This document shows, piece by piece, positions 20,871-32,087 of a stretch of DNA of 64,000 nucleotides. Source of the stretch: Diplonema japonicum (lineage: Eukaryota > Euglenozoa > Diplonemea > Diplonemida > Diplonemidae); contig OZ025666.1 of assembly GCA_964019335.1 (NCBI GenBank), positions 374,501-438,500 on the forward strand, read 5' to 3'. Numbering within the stretch: the first letter of the stretch is position 1; the number at the start of each line of letters is the position of its first letter. Both the position numbers and the translations under genes were made by a program. The notes below the pieces were generated by a model that searched no databases, was not told the origin of the DNA, and was given only the letters and a program-made list of their open reading frames with translations.

Positions 20871-23800
20871 ATGGCTGAAGCTGTCGATGTTCATGAAGAG
20901 AAGCCTCCCAGCAAAGTGCTTGGGATCGACGAGAGCATTCAAGTGGGTGAAAGAGACGGAGAGCCTGTCACTACCGCGGAGCTCTTCAGGTTCGCAAAAG
21001 GGAAAGAGAAGACCCTCCTTATCATAGGCATCGCAGGTGCTATTGTAACTGGTTCGGCCCTCCCTGTCTTTTCATACCTCTTTGGGAAGATGGTGAACAC
21101 TGTGTCTGGTAAGAATGAAGCTGAAGTCGGCGAAGATGTGGCTAAATGGGCGAAATGGATGGCCATTGCCGCTGGTATTGCCTTCATTTCGGGCTGGATC
21201 ATGATGACCAGTTTCCTCACCTTTGGCGAGAAGCAGGTTAAAACGATCCGAGAGAAGTACTTCGAGTCCCTGATGAGGCAGGAGCCTGGGTGGTTCGACT
21301 TGCAACGAACCGGAGCACTCACAACAAGACTCCATGGCGACACGCAGGTGATCCATGCCGGTATTGGTGAGAAGGCAGGCTTCTTCTTTTTGCACACTTC
21401 AACTATTGTTTTCTCTTATGTTGTGGGGTTTCTCTCCTCGTGGCGACTCACCCTTGTCCTCCTTGGTGTTGTTCCCTTCATTGCATTGTCTAGTCTCTTG
21501 ATGAACCACGTTCTCACCACTGTGACGACGAAGAGCAGGGCAGCCTACGCCCTTGCAGGTACTGTCTCTGAGGAGGTGTTTGGATCAATGAGAACAGTTC
21601 ATGCATTCAGTGCCCACAAGAAGCTCATCGGGATGTACAATGGACACCTTGACAATGCCCGTGATAGCGGGAAGTACCTTGGCTTGTCCACTGGTGGTGG
21701 TGTCGGCATCACGATGTTTATCTTCTTTGCTTCCTATACTGTCGGCTTCTACTACGCCTCCTACCTTGTGAAGTGGGATCTCAACAACATGGGTGACATC
21801 CTCAGTGCCTTCTTTTCCGTCGTGATCGGATCCTTCTCCTTGGGACAGATAGCACCCCCGATGGCCGCCTTCGCTTCGGCACGTGCGGCGGCCTTCCGAG
21901 TTTTCGCAGTGATCGACAGGGAGCCCCGTGTGCAGCCTGGGAAGAAGAAGCTTGAAAACCTGAAGGGGAAGGTCTGCCTTGAGAACCTCACCTTTCGGTA
22001 CCCCTCTCGCACGGACTACCCTGTGTTCAAGAACATGAACATCGAGATGGAGGCGAACAAGACTGTGGCGCTGGTCGGGTTGTCCGGGTGTGGGAAGTCT
22101 TCGATCGTGTCTATCGTGCAGAGGTTTTACGAACCGGCGGCGGGGCAGTTCGGGATCATCCTCGATAACGGGGCGATGAAGGCGTACCCTTACGAGACGA
22201 ACCTTGAGCTCTTGGAGCACAGGCAGAACAGCAAGGGTGGGCAGTTCACTGTCGAGCTTCCCATCACACACGACTCGCAACACCTGAAGAAGTGCTTGGT
22301 GGACTTGGGGGCAGAGACCCACAGTGTTCCCGACACTGACGGTCCGATCCGGTGCGAAGGGGGCAGGTGGTTCTGGGTTGAGAAGGAGCAGAAGGAAGGA
22401 GAGGAGGCTGTGGAGTTCGAGCTCCCCCCTGCAGTGTCCCTGAGGCTGTCACAGGCACAGAACGAGAACGAGCAGGAGGTGAGCCTGGAGCTTGCCTTCG
22501 GGATGTACAAGTTCGACGTGAGCAAGATGAGGAGGACGAACGTGACGCAGCGCATCGTGTACTCCGACAACGGGCAGGTGACTGTGGACGGGACCCCGAT
22601 CGGGAACCTGGACCTGGAGTGGTGGAGGGATCAGATCGGGATGGTGACCCAAGAGCCTGTTCTGTTTGTAGGGTCTGTTTCCGACAACATCCGGATGGGG
22701 AAGAGGGATGCGACGCTGGACGAGATCAAGGACGCTTGCAGGAAGGCACACATCCACCACGTGATTGAGAAGTGGCCTGAGAAGTATGACACGCTTGTGG
22801 GTGAGGGTGGGTCGCAGTTGTCGGGTGGGCAGAAGCAGCGTATCGCGATCGCGAGGGCCATCATCAAGAAGCCACGTGTTTTGATCTTGGACGAGGCCAC
22901 CTCGGCCCTGGACAGAGCGTCGGAGTTACAGGTGCAGAAGGCTTTGGACAAGTTGCTGTCGAGCGAGCACCACGAGAAGCCGACGACCATCGTGATCGCT
23001 CACAGGCTGCAGACAGTGATGAAGGCGGACAAGATCGTTGTGATGCAACCTCCTGCGAACTCGACAAGTGGGAAGGGGGCGAAGATCGTGGAGGTGGGAA
23101 CACACTCGGAACTCTTGGAGAAGAAGGTATGTGTTAATTTGTGTTTTTTAAGTGTCTCTCGATCACACACCACACCTTTAATCAGGGTCATTACGCATCT
23201 CTCTGGAACACCCAGAGCAAGGCTGTTCACACGACTCAGAAGACAAGTGACGCGAATGCACCGAACAAAGGGGACGACGAAGTCAGCAAGGATGATGATG
23301 ATGTCGTGTCTGTGGCCACAAGTGAGGAAGACGATGCACCACTTGCTGTGGGGAAGACGGCCTCTGAACTCAAGAAGGAGAAGAAGGAGGCGATGGAGAA
23401 GAAGGTGGCAGAAAAGAGCAGCTTGGCGAGGGTGGCAAGGCTTGCTGGTCCTTGGAATGTTTGGCTTATTCCTGCGATGATTGGTTGCATCATGAATGGG
23501 GCTGTGTATCCTGTTTATGCTTACCTCTTCACTGAGGCACTTGATGTGTTCAGGGACCTTCAGAACAACCAACCCCTTTCCCCCGCCGGGGCACCGCAAA
23601 TGGTCACTGACAGAGACGAAATCGACAAGTGGGCCCTTTCGTTCCTTGGGGTTGGTGGTCTTGCACTCATTTCAAACATCATGCAGTTTGGCTGCTTTGG
23701 GTACATGGCGGCACAGCTGACACACCGCATCCGCTCCATGCTGTTCGAGCACATCCTTACCCAAGACATGTCCTTCTTCGACATTCCTGACCACGAGAGC

Positions 23801-25249
23801 GGGGCTCTATCAGCTATCCTCTCTGGGAAGGCTGAGGCCATCAACACCATGTTCGGTCCCAACATCGGGATGATCCTCCGCACCCTCTTCTGTCTTGGGA
23901 TCGGGTTTGGAATTGCCTTTTCTGAGCAGTGGAAGCTTACCTTGGTGCTGCTCTCTTCTGTACCTGCTATGATGCTGGCTGGTTTCTTGGAAATGCTTCT
24001 TATGGGTGAAGGCACGGAAGGCACTTCCGGTGGAGCGGCTGGGAGGGTCACAAGCGAGGCCATCTCGAACATCAAAACTGTCTCCGCTTTCAACATGCAG
24101 GACAAGATGCTTAAGGAGTACTCCAAGGCAGGTGAGGGTGAGCTGGCAAAGAAGGAGAAGAGGTCCATCGGTATCGGAGCCGTTTATGGTTTCTCGCAGT
24201 TCTCGCTTCTTGGCACCTTCGCCCTTGCCCTGTGGTATGGTGGAAAACTCATCTCCGATGGGGAGACTGACTTCAGGTCCATGATGCTTGTTCTGATGGA
24301 GGTGACGATGTCCGCCATGGGTGTCGGTGAGTCGATGGGTCTTCAAGGGACTGGTCTCGATGCGCAGGAAGCTGCAGCGGAAGTGTTTGAGATCCTGGAC
24401 ACGAAGTCAAAGGTGGACCAGATGTCATCTGAGGGGAAGAAAGGGGTGATGACAGACTGCAAGATCGACTTCCACGAGGTGACATTCCGGTACCCCACCC
24501 GCCCTAACATGACTGTTCTGAACAAGCTGAACCTTGAGATCCCTTCTGCTGGGGAGAAGGGGATGCAGGTCGGGCTGATCGGGGGCACGGGGAGCGGGAA
24601 GTCTACTGTTCTGCAGCTGTTGCAACGCTTCTACGAGGTCCCGGAGGGGAAGATCGTTGTGGACGGGACGGACCTGAGAGACGTGGACCTGCAGTGGTGG
24701 AGGGAGCAGGTCGGGGTTGTGTCGCAGGAGCCTGTGCTGTTCGCGACGAGCGTGTTGGAGAACATCCGGTTCGGGAAGGAGGATGCGACGCTGGAGGAGG
24801 CGATGGAGGCGGCGAAGCTGGCACACATCCACGACGACATCATGAAGCTCCCCGACCAGTACGAGACGAACGTGGGGGCGAAGGGGTCGCTCTTGTCTGG
24901 GGGTCAGAAGCAGAGGGTGGCGATCGCGAGGGCAATCGTGAAGAAGCCGAGGGTACTGCTCCTGGACGAGGCGACATCGGCACTGGACAACGCGAGCGAG
25001 AAGGAGGTGCAGAGGGCGCTGGACAACGTGATCTCCTCCAGCTCCATGACCACCATCACAATCGCACACAAGCTCACCACCATCCAGCAGGCCGACTCCA
25101 TCACCGTCCTCGACAGGGGTGACATCATCGAGCAAGGGACCCACGAAGAGCTCATGAAGATCGAGAACGGGGACTACAAATCCCGCTTCATGCTTTACCA
25201 CTCCATCGACACAGCTGATGGTGAGGGTGATGCCTCGAACCCATACTAG
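20871..25249 (+). CDS. ABC transporter, MDR/ABCB full-length type, copy 2
   Basis: Exons 20871-23126 and 23186-25249 (59-nt intron) encode 1439 residues with the same architecture and NBD1 insertion as copy 1. The N-terminus is unique (MAEAVDVHEEKPPSK). From mid-TMD1 through NBD1, the intron and the linker, the DNA is almost identical to copy 1, with about one base change per several hundred. Differences cluster in membrane helices: TM1 (GIAGAIVTGSALPVF), TM2 (SGWIMMTSFLTFGEKQVKT), TM3, TM4 (ALSSLLMNHV), TM5 (TMFIFFASYTVGF), and in TMD2 KWALSFLGVGGLALISN, EMLLMGEGTEGTS and AVYGFSQFSLLG. The C-terminus ends DASNPY. Its start codon is 37 bp from the transposon end, so its promoter or leader may derive from the element. 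Confidence 0.92.
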
Positions 25250-26196
25250 GCGTAGAATAACTTAGGTCGATTTAAATTTCTGTTACTCAAAAAATTCAAC
25301 TATTGTGCACAAGTACCTAAGTATATATGATTATTGCGACGGAACCTGTTCACCTGTTCTATTTGTGCTTTCAAGTTCAAGGACTGTTTGCTGAATTCCT
25401 TTTATGATATTCGTGCTTTCAAAGTTTTTCTTTTTTTTTTTAGGCGATCTGTCACATACTGCAGGTTCCCTTAAAGGTCATCTTTTTTTAATATATCTTC
25501 TTACTTCTTTCTAGCTTTCTTCCCTGCACTGCTTTAATTTTGATTTTTTTTTTTTTACTCTTCCTTGTTTTTCTGATGGGTTGTTACAGGTATCCACGCA
25601 TCATTGTGATTTTTAATTTTTGCTTTTCTGCGCTATGAAGACATTCGATTAATTTTTTGAAGTTGAACATCACAAAAAGTGCACACAAAAATGGCCCCTT
25701 AGTGAAGAAATGAAAAAAAACGAGTTGAGTGTCGTCTGAATAGAAAGATTCGTTTTTTTTTTAATTTGTTCTTTTCTCTCTGCTCGTTTTCTTGTTATAA
25801 GACACGAGCGGAAATTTAAGGAATAAATTAATGGCGTTTTTAACATCATTTGGGCGAACATTTAAACACGTTTTTCTTTTCCCACAATACTTGGCCTATT
25901 TGGCAATCAGCGCACGCAAGAGACATCCAGGATATCTTACATTTTTCGCAAGGCATCCATACCGTCAGCCTCCGTCTGTGCGCCATGGTTGTGTTCTGTT
26001 TAAACATAGCTAGTCACACTTGTTACCTCTCTTCTTGGTGTGTATTTTCTTTGTTTCTTCTCTCTTTTAAATGAGAAGTCTGGTTGTGGTCAAGCACTCT
26101 TTTTTTTTCTTCTTTTTTTCACCTTCTTCTCTGTATTTATTCTTTTCCAGACGTTCACTGTCTTTTTTTTTTCCCTCTAATTTAGCACAGATAAAC
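25250..26196. other. Intergenic between ABC copies 2 and 3
   Basis: AT-rich, with T runs and no supported gene. The 3' flank is unrelated to that of copies 1 and 4. Confidence 0.5.
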
Positions 26197-29100
26197 ATGG
26201 AAGAGAAGCCCCCCAGTAGAATGCTTGGGATCGACGAGAGCATTCAAGTGGGTGAAAGAGACGGAGAGCCTGTCACTACCGCGGAGCTCTTCAGGTTCGC
26301 AAAAGGGCCAGAGAAGACCCTCCTTATCACTGGCATTATTGGTGCCGTTGTGGTAGGTGCTGCTTTCCCTATCTTCTCGTACCTCTTTGGGAAGATGGTG
26401 AACGAGGCATCTGGTGAAAACGAGGCTGAGGTTGGCGAGGACGTGGCGAAGTGGGCGAAATGGATGGCCATTGCCGCTGGTTTTACCTTCATTTCAGGCT
26501 GGGTCATGATGAGCAGTTTCCTCATCTCTAGCGAGAAGCAGACCCAAAAGATCCGAGAGAAGTACTTCGAGTCCCTGATGAGGCAGGAGCCTGGGTGGTT
26601 CGACTTGCAACGAACCGGAGCACTCACAACAAGACTCCATGGCGACACGCAGGTAATCCATGCTGGTATTGGTGAGAAGGCAGGCTTCTTCTTCATGCAT
26701 ACCTCCACAGTTGTTCTCTCTTATGTTGTGGGGTTTCTCTCCTCGTGGCGACTCACCCTTGTCCTCCTTGGTGTTGTTCCCTTCATTACATTGGCTGGTG
26801 GGTTGATGAACTACGTTCTCACCACTGTGACGACGAAGAGCAGGGCAGCCTACGCCCTTGCAGGTGCTGTCTCTGAGGAGGTGTTTGGATCAATGAGAAC
26901 AGTTCATGCATTCAGTGCCCACAAGAAGCTCATCGGGATGTACAATGGACACCTTGACAATGCCCGTGATAGCGGGAAGTACCTTGGCTTGTCCACTGGT
27001 GGTGGTGTCGGCATCACGATGTTTATCTTCTTTGCTTCCTATACTGTCGGCTTCTACTACGCCTCCTACCTTGTGAAGTGGGATCTCAACAACATGGGTG
27101 ACATCCTCAGTGCCTTCTTTGCCATTGTGATCGGATCCTTCTCCTTGGGACAGATAGCACCCCCGATGGCCGCCTTCGCTTCGGCACGTGCGGCGGCCTT
27201 CCGGGTTTTCGCAGTGATCGACAGGGAGCCCCGTGTGCAGCCTGGGAAGAAGAAGCTTGAAAACCTGAAGGGGAAGGTCTGCCTTGAGAACCTCACCTTT
27301 CGGTACCCCTCTCGCACGGACTACCCTGTGTTCAAGAACATGAACATCGAGATGGAGGCGAACAAGACTGTGGCGCTGGTCGGGTTGTCCGGGTGTGGGA
27401 AGTCTTCGATCGTGTCTATCGTGCAGAGGTTTTACGAACCGGCGGCGGGGCAGTTCGGGATCATCCTCGATAACGGGGCGATGAAGGCGTACCCTTACGA
27501 GACGAACCTTGAGCTCTTGGAGCACAGGCAGAACAGCAAGGGTGGGCAGTTCACTGTCGAGCTTCCCATCACACACGACTCGCAACACCTGAAGAAGTGC
27601 TTGGTGGACTTGGGGGCAGAGACCCACAGTGTTCCCGACACTGACGGTCCGATCCGGTGCGAAGGGGGCAGGTGGTTCTGGGTTGAGAAGGAGCAGAAGG
27701 AAGGAGAGGAGGCTGTGGAGTTCGAGCTCCCCCCTGCAGTGTCCCTGAGGCTGTCACAGGCACAGAACGAGAACGAGCAGGAGGTGAGCCTGGAGCTTGC
27801 CTTCGGGATGTACAAGTTCGACGTGAGCAAGATGAGGAGGACGAACGTGACGCAGCGCATCGTGTACTCCGACAACGGGCAGGTGACTGTGGACGGGACC
27901 CCGATCGGGAACCTGGACCTGGAGTGGTGGAGGGATCAGATCGGGATGGTGACCCAAGAGCCTGTTCTGTTTGTAGGGTCTGTTTCCGACAACATCCGGA
28001 TGGGGAAGAGGGATGCGACGCTGGACGAGATCAAGGACGCTTGCAGGAAGGCACACATCCACCACGTGATTGAGAAGTGGCCTGAGAAGTATGACACGCT
28101 TGTGGGTGAGGGTGGGTCGCAGTTGTCGGGTGGGCAGAAGCAGCGTATCGCGATCGCGAGGGCCATCATCAAGAAGCCACGTGTTTTGATCTTGGACGAG
28201 GCCACCTCGGCCCTGGACAGAGCGTCGGAGTTACAGGTGCAGAAGGCTTTGGACAAGTTGCTGTCGAGCGAGCACCACGAGAAGCCGACGACCATCGTGA
28301 TCGCTCACAGGCTGCAGACAGTGATGAAGGCGGACAAGATCGTTGTGATGCAACCTCCTGCGAACTCGACAAGTGGGAAGGGGGCGAAGATCGTGGAGGT
28401 GGGAACACACTCGGAACTCTTGGAGAAGAAGGTATGTGTTAATTTGTGTTTTTTAAGTGTCTCTCGATCACACACCACACCTTTAATCAGGGTCATTACG
28501 CATCTCTCTGGAACACCCAGAGCAAGGCTGTTCACACGACTCAGAAGACAAGTGACGCGAATGCACCGAACAAAGGGGACGACGAAGTCAGCAAGGATGA
28601 TGATGATGTCGTGTCTGTGGCCACAAGTGAGGAAGACGATGCACCACTTGCTGTGGGGAAGACGGCCTCTGAACTCAAGAAGGAGAAGAAGGAGGCGATG
28701 GAGAAGAAGGTGGCAGAAAAGAGCAGCTTGGCGAGGGTGGCAAGGCTTGCTGGTCCTTGGAATGTTTGGCTTATTCCTGCGATGATTGGTTGCATCATGA
28801 ATGGGGCTGTGTATCCTGTTTATGCTTACCTCTTCACTGAGGCACTTGATGTGTTCAGGGACCTTCAGAACAACCAACCCCTTTCCCCCGCCGGGGCACC
28901 GCAAATGGTCACTGACAGAGACGAAATCGACAAGTGGGCCCTTTCGTTCCTTGGGGTTGGTGGTCTTGCACTCATTTCAAACATCATGCAGTTTGGCTGC
29001 TTTGGGTACATGGCGGCACAGCTGACACACCGCATCCGCTCCATGCTGTTCGAGCACATCCTTACCCAAGACATGTCCTTCTTCGACATTCCTGACCACG

Positions 29101-30560
29101 AGAGCGGGGCTCTATCAGCTATCCTCTCTGGGAAGGCTGAGGCCATCAACACCATGTTCGGTCCCAACATCGGGATGATCCTCCGCACCCTCTTCTGTCT
29201 TGGGATCGGGTTTGGAATTGCCTTTTCTGAGCAGTGGAAGCTTACCTTGGTGCTGCTCTCTTCTGTACCTGCTATGATGCTGGCTGGCTTCTTGAACACG
29301 CTGCTTATCGGTGAAGGCATGGGAGGCACTTCCGGTGGAGCGGCTGGGAGGGTCACAAGCGAGGCCATCTCGAACATCAAAACTGTCTCCGCTTTCAACA
29401 TGCAGGACAAGATGCTTGAAGTGTACTCCAAGGCAGGTGAGGGTGAGCTGGCAAAGAAGGAGAAGAGGTCCATCGGTATCGGAGCTTCTTTCGGTTTCTC
29501 GCAGTTCTCGATGCTTGGCACCTTCGCCCTTGCCCTGTGGTATGGTGGGAGGCTCATCTCCGATGGGGAGACTGACTTCAGGTCCATGATGCTTGTTCTG
29601 ATGGAGGTGACGATGTCCGCCATGGGTGTCGGTGAGGCAATGGGTCTTCAAGGGACTGGTCTCGATGCGAAGGAAGCTGCAGCGGAAGTGTTTGAGATCC
29701 TGGACACGAAGTCGAAGGTGGACCAGATGTCATCTGAGGGGAAGAAAGGGGTGATGACAGACTGCAAGATCGACTTCCACGAGGTGACATTCCGGTACCC
29801 CACCCGCCCTAACATGACTGTTCTGAACAAGCTGAACCTTGAGATCCCTTCTGCTGGGGAGAAGGGGATGCAGGTCGGGCTGATCGGGGGCACGGGGAGC
29901 GGGAAGTCTACTGTTCTGCAGCTGTTGCAACGCTTCTACGAGGTCCCGGAGGGGAAGATCGTTGTGGACGGGACGGACCTGAGAGACGTGGACCTGCAGT
30001 GGTGGAGGGAGCAGGTCGGGGTTGTGTCGCAGGAGCCTGTGCTGTTCGCGACGAGCGTGTTGGAGAACATCCGGTTCGGGAAGGAGGATGCGACGCTGGA
30101 GGAGGCGATGGAGGCGGCGAAGCTGGCACACATCCACGACGACATCATGAAGCTCCCCGACCAGTACGAGACGAACGTGGGGGCGAAGGGGTCGCTCTTG
30201 TCTGGGGGTCAGAAGCAGAGGGTGGCGATCGCGAGGGCAATCGTGAAGAAGCCGAGGGTACTGCTCCTGGACGAGGCGACATCGGCACTGGACAACGCGA
30301 GCGAGAAGGAGGTGCAGAGGGCGCTGGACAACGTGATCTCCTCCAGCTCCATGACCACCATCACAATCGCACACAAGCTCACCACCATCCAGCAGGCCGA
30401 CTCCATCACCGTCCTCGACAGGGGTGACATCATCGAGCAAGGGACCCACGAAGAGCTCATGAAGATCGAGAACGGGGACTACAAATCCCGCTTCTTGCTT
30501 TACCACTCCATCGACACGTGTGTAGCTGATGGTGAGGGTGATGCCTCGAACCCCTTTTAA
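26197..30560 (+). CDS. ABC transporter, MDR/ABCB full-length type, copy 3 (mosaic)
   Basis: Exons 26197-28431 and 28491-30560 encode 1434 residues. The start is short (MEEKPPSRMLGIDES); the T-rich codons upstream in frame are not credible. Nucleotide-binding domains and intron match the other copies. In the membrane domains the gene switches parent. TM1-TM3 and part of TM4 resemble copies 1/4 (GIIGAV, NEASGENEAEV). TM5 is copy-2 type (KYLGLSTGGGVGITMFIF), followed at once by copy-1 type (FFAIVIGSF). The first half of TMD2 is copy-2 type (KWALSFLGVGGLALISN), and the later part is copy-1 type (SFGFSQFSMLG, YGGRL, GEAMG, LDAKEAA). It has private residues near FLNTLLIGEGMGGTS and a C-terminal insertion CVADGEGDASNPF. 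Likely shaped by gene conversion. Confidence 0.92.
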
Positions 30561-30994
30561 GACAATAGATTGGAAATATTTGTTTTTGCTAATCTTTTTT
30601 TTAATAGTTATCTGAGCATCTTTTTTATTTGTTTTTTCATCACCACCATATAGTACCTTATAGCATTTTTTTTTTTCTGGTATAGCACCGTCTCGCACCC
30701 TCATGTTTTAATTCTCTTTGAATGATCTTTTTATGAAGCAATAAAGAAGAATTTCGTGGTAATCGAGAGAATTTAAGGGATAAAGGCATTCGAGGGGAGA
30801 CGCTGTTTTGATTCATTTTAACCAAACTCCGAGATTTCTTTTTTATCAAATGCGGTTCAGGATACAACGCACACAAGACCATTCTTACTGTGCACGACTT
30901 CTGACCGCCAAGGAGAATCGACTCAATTATTCATCTAACCTATCGTTTAAAGCCGTTGATTCTTCTTCTTTTTTTTTCGGGGGGCGGTATTATC
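30561..30994. other. Intergenic downstream of ABC copy 3
   Basis: AT-rich, with no supported gene. Confidence 0.5.
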
Positions 30995-31423
30995 ATGTCG
31001 AACGATCAGCAGGGGGACAGTAAAGGACCCGGCCCACCTCCAAGTGGTGCAGACGGGCCGGGACGGGGCAAAACAGCAAACGTGGGCTGAGCAAGCACGA
31101 AAAGCGGTAGGAAAGGTGGTGAAGGTGGACCACACTTTGTTACCAACGATAGCAAAGGAGCAGAGGACGAACAAGAAGACGCCGCAGGGACAAGGGAAGG
31201 GGCAGAAGGACTCATTCAGAGCCATCCTGGGGCATGGGCGGCACCGAGAGAATGTGAGATGGCGAAGGGAGACCCGAAAGCATCTCTCAAAGCTTTCATG
31301 GGGGACGTAGCAGCGGTGATGGGGGAACCGCTAAAAAGAGAGGGGAGGAAGCCAGGGGAGGAGTGTGTAGACATCCTCATCTGGGTCAACAGGAAGGAAG
31401 CAGAAGCCAAGGGAGCGGGCTGA
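30995..31423 (+). pseudogene. Short ORF remnant with one in-frame TGA
   Basis: From ATG 30995 a single frame runs to TGA at 31421-31423, interrupted only by a TGA at 31088-31090. Both halves have similar composition (Gly/Pro/Lys-rich, then GDPKASLKAFMGDVAAVMGE and ECVDILIWVNRKEAEAK), so a nonsense mutation in a small gene or retroelement fragment is likely. No family recognised. Confidence 0.35.
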
Positions 31424-31683
31424 AGGGAGATAGGGGCAGGTAGAAGAACAAGACAGGACGTCCCAGATCAGGGATTTCCTTTTACCTCTTTATTTTTTTT
31501 TCTTTCTTTTTTTTGGAGTCGAGCCATCTTTAGAAACATACGAGCCTCTTAGTTGGTACATACTGTTACAAGACGCACAGTGGGCAAAATGAAAGGCATT
31601 CAGGACCCTTCTCCCCCTCCCTCCCGGTAAGTAGTCAGATATCTTGAGCAACTAACTCTACATTCATGACATCCCGACATCTT

Positions 31684-31732
<49 letters not shown>

Positions 31733-32087
31733 CACTTCATCCTTTCTTGCTTTCAATGTGTTTTTTATTTTCTCTTTCACTGCGATTTGAAATACATATT
31801 TGTGAAAGTGAGTATCCCTCTCTGCAAACTTCAACATTTTAATGATTTTTTTTTCTTCTTTTTTTTTTTTTATAGCTTTTTGCTAAGTACCGTATTTAGT
31901 AAGTTTTTTTGAACACAGATCTTGGCAAGGTCTGCAAGTTTTCGTGAGCTTACATAGTTAACTTGATAACTTAACTTCTGGTTCGATTTATTTTTTTTTT
32001 CATAGCTGAATTCTTTTAAAATACAGTAGTTTATTTTACAGTCATTTATCTTTTTTAAAAAAAAAGTGAAAAAGCGCTTATCAACAA
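31424..32087. other. Intergenic upstream of ABC copy 4
   Basis: Contains a T run of more than 40 near 31687-31730 and other T-rich sequence. No supported gene. Similarity to ABC copy 1 begins only at the start codon at 32088. Confidence 0.6.

Noticed and set aside
23141-23185. Translation through the ABC intron (frames starting MFFKCLSITHHTFNQ, seen in all copies)
   Set aside because: The GTATGT...AATCAG segment is a phase-0 intron; splicing gives LLEKKGHYASLWNTQ, matching the family pattern.
31682-31912. Poly-Phe open frame
   Set aside because: Translation of long T runs.
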